In this document: positions 1-8,818 of the stretch, in pieces | Layout of the letters: each line of letters opens with the position of its first letter | Position numbering within the stretch: the first letter of the stretch is position 1 | Assembly (NCBI RefSeq): GCF_004402235.1 | Contig: NZ_SOFS01000018.1 | Span: 121,438 to 185,437, forward strand | DNA: 64,000 nt | Reading direction: 5' to 3' | DNA from: Cryobacterium glucosi | Lineage (GTDB): Bacteria; Actinomycetota; Actinomycetes; Actinomycetales; Microbacteriaceae | Program-made: the position numbers and the translations under genes | Notes under the pieces: generated by a model | The model's database searches: none | Told to the model about the DNA's origin: nothing | Seen by the model: the letters and a program-made list of their open reading frames with translations, nothing else

Positions 1-1023
1 GAGGATGACCTGCACGCTGAGTGTGGGGTCGGCCATCAGCAGGAACACCATCACCGGGAAGTGCCAGAGATACAGCGAGTACGAGAGGTCGCCGATCCAG
101 ACGCTGAGCGGGTTCGTGAGCGGGAACAGGTAGTGCTGCGGGCCGGTGATGCCGCCGATGATCACGAGGGCGGTCGCGGCGACGGGGACGGCTGCCCAGG
201 GCCCTGGAAAGGCGAGGGCGTCGTCGATCAGGAAGAAGCCGGCCAGGATCCCGAGCAGTCCAGCCCAGCCGAGGAGCCCGCGCAGGGCGACGGGGATCCG
301 GGGGAAGACCGGGGCGGCCGCGGCGAGCAGGGCGCCGACGCCGAGCTCCCACACCCGGGAGAACGTGGACAGGTAGGCGGCGGACGGCGTGGTCGCGCTC
401 TCACCGAGGGCATGACAAAAGGACACGACAATGACGACGACCATCACCAGGCCGAGGACCACCCTGCCGCGGCGGGCGCTCCGCAGGCGCTTCGCGCCCA
501 CGGTGAGCACGAGGAGCACCACGATCGGCCAGACGAGATAGAACTGCTCCTCGACCGAGAGCGACCAGTACGGCTGCAGCGGCGAGGCCGGGTCGGTCGC
601 ATGGAAGTAGTCCGTGCCGATGGCCGTGAAGTGCCAGTTCGCCGCGAAGACGAAGGCCCAGGCGGCATCCCAGAGCGTGGAGAGCGCCCGCGTGGTGTTG
701 AACAGGAAGTGGGCGAGGACCGCCGTGGCGACCAGTACGGTCACCGCGGCCGGAGCGATCCGCCGGATGCGCCTGGCGTAGAAACGCCGGAGCGAAATCG
801 TGCCCGTCGTCTCATGGTCGCGGAGCAGGATCCCGGTGATCAGGAATCCCGAGATGACGAAGAAGATGTCCACGCCGATGAAACCGCCGGTCGGCCACAT
901 GATCACGTGGTTGAGCACGACCGCGACGATGGCGACGGCCCGCAGCCCCTGGATATCCCGGCGCACGGTGGTTTCGCGTGGCGGCGCCGGAGCAGGTCGC
1001 TCGGTCTTGAGTGTCGATGTCAC
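1..1023 (-). CDS. Acyltransferase-3 family membrane protein (3' end beyond window)
   Basis: About 341 residues are visible and the gene runs off the left edge. The reading frame shows the acyltransferase-3 (OafA/YrhL-type) signature. An N-terminal RRDIQGLRA stretch is followed by a first helix with the conserved His in VVLNH, then GGFIGVDIFFVISGFLIT, a central WSLSVEEQFYLVWP, and DLSYSLYLWHFP near the edge. Such proteins move acyl groups onto surface glycans or other extracellular acceptors across the membrane. The chosen GTG has a GGGAG ribosome site 5 bases upstream. An in-frame ATG 51 bases earlier (1074) is possible but lacks a good site. It lies downstream of the RecQ gene on the same strand. 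The substrate cannot be deduced. Confidence 0.85.
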   Translation of the reverse strand, partial: MTSTLKTERPAPAPPRETTVRRDIQGLRAVAIVAVVLNHVIMWPTGGFIGVDIFFVISGFLITGILLRDHETTGTISLRRFYARRIRRIAPAAVTVLVATAVLAHFLFNTTRALSTLWDAAWAFVFAANWHFTAIGTDYFHATDPASPLQPYWSLSVEEQFYLVWPIVVLLVLTVGAKRLRSARRGRVVLGLVMVVVIVVSFCHALGESATTPSAAYLSTFSRVWELGVGALLAAAAPVFPRIPVALRGLLGWAGLLGILAGFFLIDDALAFPGPWAAVPVAATALVIIGGITGPQHYLFPLTNPLSVWIGDLSYSLYLWHFPVMVFLLMADPTLSVQVIL

Positions 1024-1111
1024 GGGTCTCCCTGGTTCTGAATGCCCGGGGAGTTTACCGGAAGGATGTGTCATCGCGGATGCGTGCGCGGCTCCCGGAA
1101 CGCGCGCGGAC

Positions 1112-3262
1112 TCAGGAACGCAGCGCCAGGGCGAACGGGAGCACCGCAGAGGTGCCCGCCCGGCGCAGCAGCCGCCCGGCGACGGTGAGGGTCCACCGGC
1201 TGTCGGCGAGGTCGTCGATCAGCAGGACCGGCTTGCCGGCGAAGGGCGCCAGGGACGCGGCGAGTTCGGGCCCGACCTCGAAACGGTTCCACACCGCGGC
1301 GAGGCGATAGGCGCTGTTCCCGCCGCTGCCGCCTTCGGGCCCGCCGCCGACGAGGTCCAGGGAGCCGAGCCAGGGCAGGCGCCCGGCCTCCGACAGGGTG
1401 CGGGCGACCGAGGCGACGAGAAGCGGATGCCGCCGCGACGGCATGCTGATCACCGCGGCCGGTCGTTCGTCCCAGTTCCAGTCGGCGAGCACCCGTACGC
1501 AGGCGCTTGTCATCGCGGCGGTCGCAGTGGCATCCGCCGCCTGGACGGCGAAGAGGTCACGGAGGGGTCCGCCCCAGCCGAGGTCGGTGAGCCGGGCGAG
1601 GGCGCGGCCCGGGGCGAGACGCTCGCCAACCGGGATGTTGCCGCGCACGTCGACCCCGAGGCTCGCGACCCCGGTCGGCCACTGGGCGCGGGGTTCGAGT
1701 TCCACGCCGACCCGGTCGAGCGAGGCGGCGGCTGCCGAGGCCGCCGCCACGGCGACGTCGGACGGATACCACGCGGTCGTGCAGGTGTCGCACCGGCCGC
1801 AGGGCACCGCGGTGTCGTCGTCGAGGGCGCGCTGCAGGAACTCCATCCGGCAGCCGGTCGTGCGTTCGTAGTCGATCATCGACTGCTGTTCGGCGAGCCG
1901 GGCGGCCGCGATGCGCTCGTAGCGCACCTGGTCGTAGACCCAGGGCTGCCCGGTCGACACCCAGCCGCCGGTGACCCTGCGCACGGCGCCGTCGACGTCG
2001 AGGACCTTGAGCAGCAGTTCGAGGGGGGACCGCTTGAGGTCGACGCGCGCCTCGAGCGCCGGCGTCGAGAGAGGGCGACCACCCGCGTCGCCGAGGGCGC
2101 CGAGCACGGCCTCAGCCTTATGCTCGCTCGGCATCGACGAGGTCGCGAAGTACTGCCAGATCGCCTCGTCCTCGATACCGGGGAGCAGGAGCACGTCGGC
2201 GTTCTCGGTCGCGCGCCCCGCGCGACCGACCTGCTGGTAGTACGCGACGGGGGAGGAGGGGGCGCCCAGGTGCAGCACGAAGCCGAGGTCCGGCTTGTCG
2301 AAGCCCATGCCGAGGGCACTTGTGGCGACGAGGGCCTTGACCTCGTTGCGCTTGAGCATCCCCTCAGACTCCTCGCGTTCCGCGGTGTCGGTCTGGCCGG
2401 TGTACGCGCGCACGGCATGGCCGGCCTCGCGCAACAGGCGCGCGGTGTCCTCGGCCGCTGAGACGGTGAGGGTGTAGATGATGCCGCTGCCGGGCAGCTC
2501 GTCGATGTGGCTGAGCAGCCAGGCGAGCCGGGCTCGCGAGTCGGGCAGCCGAAGCACGCCGAGCCGCAGGGAGGCTCGGGCGAGCGGCCCGCGGATGGTG
2601 ACGACGCCGGGCCCCGCTGCCTGGCCTGTTGCCGGCGCCGCGGGTGCGAGCTGTTCCGCGACGTCCGTCACGACGCGGCTGTTCGCCGTTGCGGTCGTCG
2701 CGAGGACCGGCACCCCGGCCGGCATCGTCGCGATGAGGTCGCGCAGCCGCCGGTAGTCCGGACGGAAGTCGTGGCCCCAGTCGGAGATGCAGTGCGCTTC
2801 GTCGACGACGAGCAGGCCGACGCGACTGATGAGCGCGGGCAGCTGCTCGTCGCGGAAGGAGGGGTTGTTCAGCCGCTCGGGGGAGACCAGAAGCACGTCG
2901 ACCTCATCCCTCCGCAGCTGTTCGAGTACCCCGGCCCACTCGTGCGCGTTCGAGGAGTTGATCGACACGGCACGCACGCCGGCGCGCGCCGCCGCGGCGA
3001 CCTGGTCCCGCATGAGGGCGAGCAGCGGCGAGACGAGGATGGTGGGGCCTGCGCCCTGGCGGCGCAGCAGCAGGGTCGCGACGAAGTACACCGCGGACTT
3101 TCCCCAGCCGGTGCGCTGCACGACGAGCGCGCGGCGGCGGTCGTCGACGAGGGTGGAGATGGCCTCGAACTGCCCCTCGTGGAAGTCGGCGTCGTCGCGC
3201 CCGACCAGGGTGCGGAGAATCTCACGGGCGGATGCGCGGGTATCGGTCCGGGTGTCGGTCAT
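1112..3262 (-). CDS. recQ: RecQ-family ATP-dependent DNA helicase with C-terminal phosphoribosyltransferase-like tail
   Basis: The protein has 716 residues. A superfamily-2 helicase core carries Walker A TGWGKS at residues 51-56, a DEAH box (VVDEAHCISDWGHDFRPDY) near residue 155, and the RecQ helicase C motifs (ALGMGFDKPDLGFVLH, YYQQVGRAGR). A cysteine cluster (GCRMEF...CGRCDTC, about residues 465-490) matches the RecQ zinc site. There is no HRDC domain. The last 100 residues instead hold VLLIDDLADSRWTL, which resembles the PRPP-binding loop of phosphoribosyltransferases with the acidic pair kept. This tail occurs in other actinobacterial RecQ proteins to my knowledge. The likely role is 3'-5' unwinding during recombination and fork repair. 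The start is ATG, with a weak -10-like GAAGCT six bases before it and no clear ribosome site. Confidence 0.9.
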   Translation of the reverse strand: MTDTRTDTRASAREILRTLVGRDDADFHEGQFEAISTLVDDRRRALVVQRTGWGKSAVYFVATLLLRRQGAGPTILVSPLLALMRDQVAAAARAGVRAVSINSSNAHEWAGVLEQLRRDEVDVLLVSPERLNNPSFRDEQLPALISRVGLLVVDEAHCISDWGHDFRPDYRRLRDLIATMPAGVPVLATTATANSRVVTDVAEQLAPAAPATGQAAGPGVVTIRGPLARASLRLGVLRLPDSRARLAWLLSHIDELPGSGIIYTLTVSAAEDTARLLREAGHAVRAYTGQTDTAEREESEGMLKRNEVKALVATSALGMGFDKPDLGFVLHLGAPSSPVAYYQQVGRAGRATENADVLLLPGIEDEAIWQYFATSSMPSEHKAEAVLGALGDAGGRPLSTPALEARVDLKRSPLELLLKVLDVDGAVRRVTGGWVSTGQPWVYDQVRYERIAAARLAEQQSMIDYERTTGCRMEFLQRALDDDTAVPCGRCDTCTTAWYPSDVAVAAASAAAASLDRVGVELEPRAQWPTGVASLGVDVRGNIPVGERLAPGRALARLTDLGWGGPLRDLFAVQAADATATAAMTSACVRVLADWNWDERPAAVISMPSRRHPLLVASVARTLSEAGRLPWLGSLDLVGGGPEGGSGGNSAYRLAAVWNRFEVGPELAASLAPFAGKPVLLIDDLADSRWTLTVAGRLLRRAGTSAVLPFALALRS

Positions 3263-3309
3263 CGTCCCAGCTTCGCAGGTGCCGCTGACAGTTCTGCGGG
3301 GACGCTCGG

Positions 3310-3315
3310 TAGGCT
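3310..3315 (+). promoter_or_regulatory. Probable -10 element (TAGGCT), leaderless start
   Basis: TAGGCT ends six bases before the GTG at 3322, so transcription would begin on the start codon. CTGACA at 3285-3290 is a possible -35, with 19-base spacing. Confidence 0.5.
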
Positions 3316-3321
3316 CGCAAC

Positions 3322-4044
3322 GTGAAGGTCACCCAGGAACTCGAATCCCGCATGCACCCCGACGCGATCGCCGGCTTCCGGCTCATGCTCGCCGAGGCCC
3401 GCGTGAGGGACACGATTCTGCTGCCCGAGCGGGCGATGCAGCGGATGGTGGGACACGTGCAATGGATCCTGCGCCGGGTGGGTGCCGACGGCATCCGCCT
3501 CACCGATGCCGGCTACCTGCCGCCGGTCGATGTGCTCGCGGCGACGACGGAGCTCGACTGGGGCTGGCCAGTGACGGTCAACCGTGAGGTGCACATGCTT
3601 CCGTTGCAGGAGCTGCGTGACCACCTCCGTCGGGTCGGGCTGCTGCGGGTGAGCAAGGGTCGCCTCATGCTCACGAGCAGGGGTCGGGCACTCGCCGAAA
3701 ACCCGCGTGAACTCTGGTGGCACCTCGCGCGCACCATTCGCACGAGCCGCTCGCCCGTCGAGGCGGACGCGACGAGCCTCCTCCTGGTGCTCATCGCCCG
3801 GCGGGGTTTCACCGAGGCCGCCCTGTTCAAGCAGGCGCTCGCGCTCGGTCTCGAGACCATCGGCTGGGGGCAGAAGAACGGCGAGCGCCTTTCCGCGGAT
3901 GCCGCGTTCCAGGTCGTGCTCCCCAAGTGGCGCCTCTTCAACCACCTCGGCGTCTTCGAACGGAAGCCCCGCGACTACCTGAACTGGACGATCACCCCGG
4001 GCGGGGCCGCCTTCGCCCGCGCGGCCCTGCAGAGCGAGGTCTAG
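3322..4044 (+). CDS. Conserved hypothetical protein, winged-helix-like
   Basis: I do not recognise a named family for this 240-residue soluble protein. It is rich in Arg and Leu, has no membrane segment or signal peptide, and contains stretches that read like winged-helix modules (LLPLQELRDHLRRVGLLRVSKGRLMLTSRGRALAENP, and a second near the C-terminus ending ITPGGAAFARAAL). A role in nucleic-acid binding is a guess. It is divergent from the RecQ gene with 59 bases between starts, so the two may share a control region. The GTG start is preceded by TAGGCT exactly six bases upstream and by no ribosome site, suggesting a leaderless message. Confidence 0.7.
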   Translation: MKVTQELESRMHPDAIAGFRLMLAEARVRDTILLPERAMQRMVGHVQWILRRVGADGIRLTDAGYLPPVDVLAATTELDWGWPVTVNREVHMLPLQELRDHLRRVGLLRVSKGRLMLTSRGRALAENPRELWWHLARTIRTSRSPVEADATSLLLVLIARRGFTEAALFKQALALGLETIGWGQKNGERLSADAAFQVVLPKWRLFNHLGVFERKPRDYLNWTITPGGAAFARAALQSEV

Positions 4045-4075
4045 CCGCGGAACACCCGCGCTCGCCGGCTGCCGC

Positions 4076-4708
4076 TCAGGCCGCGATGCCCGACCCGATC
4101 GTCGTGAGGAAGAGCGGCACGAGGGCGGCGAACTTGGCGAAGGTGACCAGCGTCGTGACGACGACGATGCCGGTCCAGACCCAGATCGGGGTCAGGCCGC
4201 GGCCCGCCTGGTTACGCACGACGATCGAGCGGCCGATCACGTAGATACCGGAGGAGAGGAAGGTCCAGGCCCAGTGGAACGGGCGGGTGAACCCGTCGGC
4301 GAGCAGCCGGCGCCGGTCGAAGTAGGCGAGGGTGACCGACGCCGCGTAGACGGCGATGCTGAGGAGCTGGCTGAGGACATCCGTCGCCGACGTCGTCGTG
4401 CCGGTGGAGCCCTCCGACAGCCCCCGGTTGAAGTCCGCGGTGAGGTCGGTCGACGCCACGTTGATGAGCGACAGGAGCGGCAGCAGCGTGATGATCCAGA
4501 TGGCCGCGGTGTAGACGGGCGTGTCCGGTGAGAGGACCCTGGTCGGAGCGAGGCGCCCGTAGACGGGAGGCTCGGGATAGTGCAGGTCCATGGTCCAGGC
4601 CGCGCCGTTCCACCAGCGCTGGCGAGGGGAGCCTGCGGGGTCCGGATACCAGCCCGCCGCGGGAGCCGCCGCGGGCATCGGAATGTAATTGCCTGATCCG
4701 TCGGTCAT
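4076..4708 (-). CDS. DUF2510 domain membrane protein
   Basis: The 210-residue protein begins with a short DUF2510 module (GWYPDPAGSPRQRWWNGAAWT, residues about 19-39). That domain is common at the cytoplasmic N-terminus of actinobacterial membrane proteins. About four hydrophobic helices follow (for example IWIITLLPLLSLINVA and WTGIVVVTTLVTFAKFAALVPLFL). The function is unknown. The start is ATG with an AGGTGG ribosome site about seven bases upstream. Its 3' end faces the end of the gene at 3322-4044, 31 bases away, with no convincing terminator between them. Confidence 0.85.
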   Translation of the reverse strand: MTDGSGNYIPMPAAAPAAGWYPDPAGSPRQRWWNGAAWTMDLHYPEPPVYGRLAPTRVLSPDTPVYTAAIWIITLLPLLSLINVASTDLTADFNRGLSEGSTGTTTSATDVLSQLLSIAVYAASVTLAYFDRRRLLADGFTRPFHWAWTFLSSGIYVIGRSIVVRNQAGRGLTPIWVWTGIVVVTTLVTFAKFAALVPLFLTTIGSGIAA

Positions 4709-4750
4709 TGTGCCCCCACCTAGTCGATTGCGGTCAGTCTAGGGCCTCCG

Positions 4751-7279
4751 CTACGGGACCAGGGGGAAATCGCGGACCTGGCCCGGGGCGAGCCAGGCGT
4801 CCTGGCCCTCCACCCGTACCCGGATCGGCGGGGCACCGCCGGCGCTGAGTGTCACGCGCAGGTTCGTCGACGTGAGCTCGAGCCGGATCGGGTGGTCCCG
4901 GTAGTTGATGCTGAACGAGAACGCACCGAGCTCCGCGGGGAGTACGGGGTGGAGCCAGAGGATGTCGTCGCGGATCTCGAGGCCGCTGTAACACCGCACC
5001 ATCATGTCCACGGACCCCGCCATCGCGCCGAGGTGGATGCCCTCGTGGGTGGTGCCGCCCTGGATGTCGGCGAGGTCGCTGTCCAGGGCCCTGGTCAGGA
5101 ACTGCCAGGAGCGCTCCCGGTCGCGACGGGCCTCCACCCAGGAATGCACGACGTTGCTCAGGGTCGACCCGTGCGTGGACCGGGACCCGTAGAAGTCCAC
5201 CGTGGCGACGACGGCCTCCGGCGGCAGCGGGTACCCCAGCCCGTGCAGCAGCCTCCGCAGTTCCTCGGCCGAGAACAGGTAGAGCAGCATCAGCACGTCG
5301 GCCTGCTTGGACACCCGGTAGTTGTTCGTGCTGTCGCCCTCCGCGTTGAGGATCAGGTCGAGCCGGCCGAGGTCGCCGTAGCGGGCGCGATACCCCGCCC
5401 AGTCGAACTCGGGGAGCGCCTCGTATCCGTCGAACTGGCTGGGCACCCCTCCAGCCAGGAACGACAGCCGGAGCCGGCTGCCGATGTGCCGCCAGCGGTC
5501 GACCTCGCCCGGGCGCAGGCCGAGCCGGTTCCAGAGCGGCCGGCAGCTGCGCCCGTTCAGCACGGCGACCATGTCGACGGCCCGCGCCATCAGCCAGGCG
5601 GTCATCACGTTGGTATAGGTGTTGTTGCGCAGCCCCGTTCCCGGCGCTCCGGGGGCTCCATCGTGGAATTCGTCCGGTCCCATGACGCCGGTGATGTCGA
5701 AACGGTCGGCGCTCTCGTCGTACGTGGCCAGGGCCGCGAAGAACCGGGCGACCTCCAGCAGCAGTTCGGCACCCTGGTGGACGAGGAAGTCGACGTCCCC
5801 TGTTGCCTGGTAGTACGTCCACACGCTGTACGCGACGGCCAGCCCGACGTGGCGCTGGTTGTGGGAATGATCGGGCATCCACTCGCCGGTGCGCGGGTTG
5901 AACAGTTCGGCCGGGGTCACCTCCCGCCCGTCGATGCCGCTCTGCCAGGGGAACATCGCGCCCTCGAGACCGGCGGTTCTCGCGGCCGCCCTGGCCTCGG
6001 CGAGGCGCCGGTACCGGTAGCCGATGAGCGCCCGGCTCAGGTCGGGGCGGCGCAGGGTGAGTACCGGGTAGACGAAGACTTCGTCCCAGAACACGTGCCC
6101 CCGGTAGCCCTCCCCGGTGAGCCCACGGGCGGGGACGCCGGCGTCGAGGTCGGCGTCGACGCCGGCGAGGGTCTGCAAGACGTGGAAGGTGTTGAGGTTG
6201 AGCGCGAGGGACTGGTGCTCGTTGTCGTCGAGGTTCACCGCGAACTCGTCCCAGAGCCCGCGCCATTCACGTTCGTGCGCGATGAGAAGGTCCGCCGGGT
6301 CGGCGACTCGGCGCATCCACGCGGTCACGGCGAAGGGCGCCGACACGACGGCACGGTCCCTCGACGTGCCGACGATGACGGTCTTCTCCACCCGGACCGG
6401 GCGTCCAGGCTCGAGGTGCAGCTCGAACTCGTGCGCGACGGAGCCGGGTTCGCTCAGGAATCGTCGGGCCACCGTGATCTCCTGGGGTGGGCCTGGCCGA
6501 TCCGCGCCCGCAGGGTCGGCCTCGAAGACCCGGGTGCGCGCGGCCATCGCTATGTGCACGCCCGAGACGGTGGTTTCCATTTCGAGCAGCACGGTGCGGT
6601 CGTCGACCTCGGTGCGGGCACGTGGCATCAGGTGCCTGTTCGTGAGCGCGGCATCGGCCGCCACATTGCGGTTCGCGACGCGGCCGTCGACGGCCGAGCG
6701 CACCGTCACAGGGCCGGACCAGCCCTCAGCCTCAAAGGTCGTCTCGAGCACGGCGACGTGCGGGTCGGACTGGGACACGAAACGCCGCGAGGTGACCGTT
6801 GTCGTGTGCCGGTCGGCGTCCCGAAAGCGGATGACCCTGGTCAGCAGGCCGCGCCGGAGGTCGAGTTCCTGCCGGTAGTCCAGGACTCCGGGATCCTCTG
6901 GCCGGAACCAGTCCGCGGTGCCGATGCGGAACGACAGGGCGAGCCAATTGGGGGCGTTGACCATGTGCTCATCGTCGCGGGAATGGCTGCCGAGCTCGGT
7001 GTGAACCGGGTTGTAGACGCCGGCGAGGTAGGTGCCCGGGTAGTGCACGGCATCCGCCGAAGCCTCTGGGGAAGCGCCCCGCGTGCCCCAGTATCCGTTG
7101 CCGAGGGCGCAGAGTGCTTCGCGGACGCCCTCGGTGGCCGGGTCGAAGCCCTCGAAGCGCAGCACCCAGGCGTCGGCAGCCGCGTCGCCGCCCGCGACGG
7201 CATCCGCGACGGTGCTCGGCGGGCGCCTCGGAACGGTGCTCGCATCGGCGGTGTTGCTCGGCCGGACGGTCGGGACCAT
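4751..7279 (-). CDS. Glycoside hydrolase family 65 protein (disaccharide phosphorylase type)
   Basis: The protein has 842 residues from the chosen ATG, which follows AGAAGG at good spacing. The frame is open for 90 bases further upstream but has no better site. It shows the GH65 plan: an N-terminal beta-sandwich (LRFEGFDPATEGVREALCALGNGYWGTRG), a linker, an (alpha/alpha)6 barrel (GHVFWDEVFVYPVLT, FPWQSG, HVGLAVAYSVWTYYQATGD) and a C-terminal beta domain. The likely general acid is Glu537 in GPDEFHDG. Family members phosphorolyse or hydrolyse maltose, trehalose, kojibiose or nigerose; the sequence does not fix which. No beta-phosphoglucomutase or sugar transporter lies nearby, unlike many phosphorylase loci. 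It is divergent from the M18 peptidase gene. Confidence 0.9.
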   Translation of the reverse strand: MVPTVRPSNTADASTVPRRPPSTVADAVAGGDAAADAWVLRFEGFDPATEGVREALCALGNGYWGTRGASPEASADAVHYPGTYLAGVYNPVHTELGSHSRDDEHMVNAPNWLALSFRIGTADWFRPEDPGVLDYRQELDLRRGLLTRVIRFRDADRHTTTVTSRRFVSQSDPHVAVLETTFEAEGWSGPVTVRSAVDGRVANRNVAADAALTNRHLMPRARTEVDDRTVLLEMETTVSGVHIAMAARTRVFEADPAGADRPGPPQEITVARRFLSEPGSVAHEFELHLEPGRPVRVEKTVIVGTSRDRAVVSAPFAVTAWMRRVADPADLLIAHEREWRGLWDEFAVNLDDNEHQSLALNLNTFHVLQTLAGVDADLDAGVPARGLTGEGYRGHVFWDEVFVYPVLTLRRPDLSRALIGYRYRRLAEARAAARTAGLEGAMFPWQSGIDGREVTPAELFNPRTGEWMPDHSHNQRHVGLAVAYSVWTYYQATGDVDFLVHQGAELLLEVARFFAALATYDESADRFDITGVMGPDEFHDGAPGAPGTGLRNNTYTNVMTAWLMARAVDMVAVLNGRSCRPLWNRLGLRPGEVDRWRHIGSRLRLSFLAGGVPSQFDGYEALPEFDWAGYRARYGDLGRLDLILNAEGDSTNNYRVSKQADVLMLLYLFSAEELRRLLHGLGYPLPPEAVVATVDFYGSRSTHGSTLSNVVHSWVEARRDRERSWQFLTRALDSDLADIQGGTTHEGIHLGAMAGSVDMMVRCYSGLEIRDDILWLHPVLPAELGAFSFSINYRDHPIRLELTSTNLRVTLSAGGAPPIRVRVEGQDAWLAPGQVRDFPLVP

Positions 7280-7344
7280 GGCGCACCCTTCTGCGGTCAT
7301 CCGTCCGGCGAAAGCCCTCGTGCATGCCCGTCGCCGGCCGGTGC

Positions 7345-7350
7345 TTGGAT
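7345..7350 (+). promoter_or_regulatory. Probable -10 element (TTGGAT) for the M18 aminopeptidase
   Basis: The hexamer ends six bases before the ATG at 7357. This is the same register seen before a dozen other genes here and implies a leaderless or nearly leaderless mRNA. Confidence 0.4.
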
Positions 7351-7356
7351 AGGGGG

Positions 7357-8709
7357 ATGACCTTTGCACCGGATTCGCACCCAGAGTACATCGACGACCT
7401 CGCCGGCTTCATCGCAGCGTCGCCGTCCTCGTACCACGCCGCCGCGGAACTCGAACGAAGGCTCGAGGCCGGTGGATTCACCCGGCTCGACGAGCGCGAT
7501 GAGTGGCCGGGCAGCGCGGGCAGCACGGTCGGCGCGAACGCGGCCGTGGCCAGGCGGCACTTCATCGTGCGCGACGGCGCGGTCGTCGCCTGGGTGCAGC
7601 CGGCAGGGGTCGGCCCGGTGTCGCCGTTCCGCATCCTCGGTGCGCACACCGATTCGCCCGGCTTCAAGCTCAAGCCGAAGCCGACCATCGGCAACCGGGG
7701 CTGGCTGCAGGCCGGCGTCGAGGTCTACGGCGGCCCGCTGCTCAATTCCTGGCTCGACCGCGAGCTCGAACTCGCCGGGCGCCTCGTCACCCGAGACGGC
7801 ACGGAGCACCTCGTGCGCACCGGCCCGTTCCTGCGCATCCCGCAGCTCGCCATCCACCTCGACCGTGACGCCAACAACGGCCTCACCCTCGACCGCCAGC
7901 GCCACCTGAACCCGGTCTACGGGGTCGGCGACCTCGATGCCGCGGACCTGCTCGCCCACCTCGCCGGCCTGGCCGGGCTCGAGGCGGCGGATGTGGCCGG
8001 TTACGACCTCCTGACCGCCGACTCCGCGGCCCCCGCGCGCTTCGGCCTCGGCAACGTGCTTTTCGCCGCCGGACGCCTCGACAACCTGTCGTCCGTGCAC
8101 GCGGGACTCGTCGCGCTCCTCGCGGTCACGGACGACGACACGGCCGGTCTCGACGCCGCCGCGGGCGTGGTCCAGAGCACGAGTGTCCTCGCCGCCTTCG
8201 ACCACGAGGAACTCGGTTCCCAGACCCGTTCCGGCGCGAGCGGACCGCTCCTCGACGATGTCCTGACCCGGATCGGGGCCGGACTCGGCGCATCCGCCTC
8301 GGACAAGCTGCGTGCGTACGCCACCTCGTGGTGCCTCTCGGCCGACGCCGGACACCTCGTGCACCCGAACTACCCAGAGAAGCACGACCCGGTGAACCTG
8401 CCGGTCCCCGGCGCGGGCCCGCTGCTCAAGATCAACGCGACGCAGCGCTACGCCACGGATGCCGCCGGTGCCGCCCTCTGGGCCCGCACCTGCGCGCAGG
8501 CGGGCGTTGCCTACCAGGAGTTCGTCTCGAACAACACGGTCCCGTGCGGCTCGACGATCGGCCCGCTGACCGCGACCCGGCTCGGTATCCACACGGTGGA
8601 CGTCGGCATCGGGCTTCTGTCGATGCACTCGGCCCGCGAACTCTGCCACGTGGCCGACCCGGTCGCACTGAGCGCGGCGATCGGCGCCTTCTTCGCTCCC
8701 GGGGAGTGA
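7357..8709 (+). CDS. apeB: M18 family aminopeptidase
   Basis: This 450-residue cytosolic dinuclear zinc aminopeptidase removes N-terminal residues, often acidic ones, from peptides. Family landmarks are visible: ILGAHTDSPGFKLKP (metal His and Asp), YGGPLLNSWLDREL, FDHEELGSQTRSGASGP (catalytic and metal Glu pair), SADAGHLVHPNYPEKHDP and GSTIGPLTATRLGIHTVDVGIGLLSMHS near the C-terminus. The length matches bacterial M18 enzymes. The ATG at 7357 is chosen because the domain starts there and TTGGAT lies six bases upstream. Upstream in-frame starts would run into the divergent GH65 gene. A run of Gs before ATG could also act as a weak ribosome site. Confidence 0.92.
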   Translation: MTFAPDSHPEYIDDLAGFIAASPSSYHAAAELERRLEAGGFTRLDERDEWPGSAGSTVGANAAVARRHFIVRDGAVVAWVQPAGVGPVSPFRILGAHTDSPGFKLKPKPTIGNRGWLQAGVEVYGGPLLNSWLDRELELAGRLVTRDGTEHLVRTGPFLRIPQLAIHLDRDANNGLTLDRQRHLNPVYGVGDLDAADLLAHLAGLAGLEAADVAGYDLLTADSAAPARFGLGNVLFAAGRLDNLSSVHAGLVALLAVTDDDTAGLDAAAGVVQSTSVLAAFDHEELGSQTRSGASGPLLDDVLTRIGAGLGASASDKLRAYATSWCLSADAGHLVHPNYPEKHDPVNLPVPGAGPLLKINATQRYATDAAGAALWARTCAQAGVAYQEFVSNNTVPCGSTIGPLTATRLGIHTVDVGIGLLSMHSARELCHVADPVALSAAIGAFFAPGE

Positions 8710-8728
8710 CGGCGGCCCGACGAGGGGG

Positions 8729-8785
8729 TAGCGGATACTTCCACTATCGGATATTCTCACTATCAGATAGTTCATGTATCTGATC
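8729..8785 (+). promoter_or_regulatory. Four-copy operator array (TATCNGATA, 16-bp period)
   Basis: Nine-base palindromic boxes begin at 8729 (TAGCGGATA), 8745 (TATCGGATA), 8761 (TATCAGATA) and 8777 (TATCTGATC), exactly 16 bases apart. They lie between the M18 gene and the NAD(P)-binding protein gene, in a locally AT-richer stretch. The spacing puts boxes about one and a half helical turns apart, which fits cooperative repressor binding. The MerR-type protein encoded two genes downstream is the obvious candidate, though iterated boxes are not the classical MerR site. Confidence 0.7.
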
Positions 8786-8818
8786 GGATGGTCGTGTGCC
8801 GTCCCGAAGGAGAATTCC

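Noticed and set aside
61..1041. 326-residue plus-strand open frame at the left edge
   Set aside because: The minus strand reads as an acyltransferase-3 protein with conserved motifs; the plus frame is charged low-complexity sequence.
4892..7360. 822-residue plus-strand open frame opposite the GH65 gene
   Set aside because: It has no recognisable domain, is Arg/Gly/Val-rich as expected from antisense reading of GC-rich codons, and lies wholly opposite a convincing gene.
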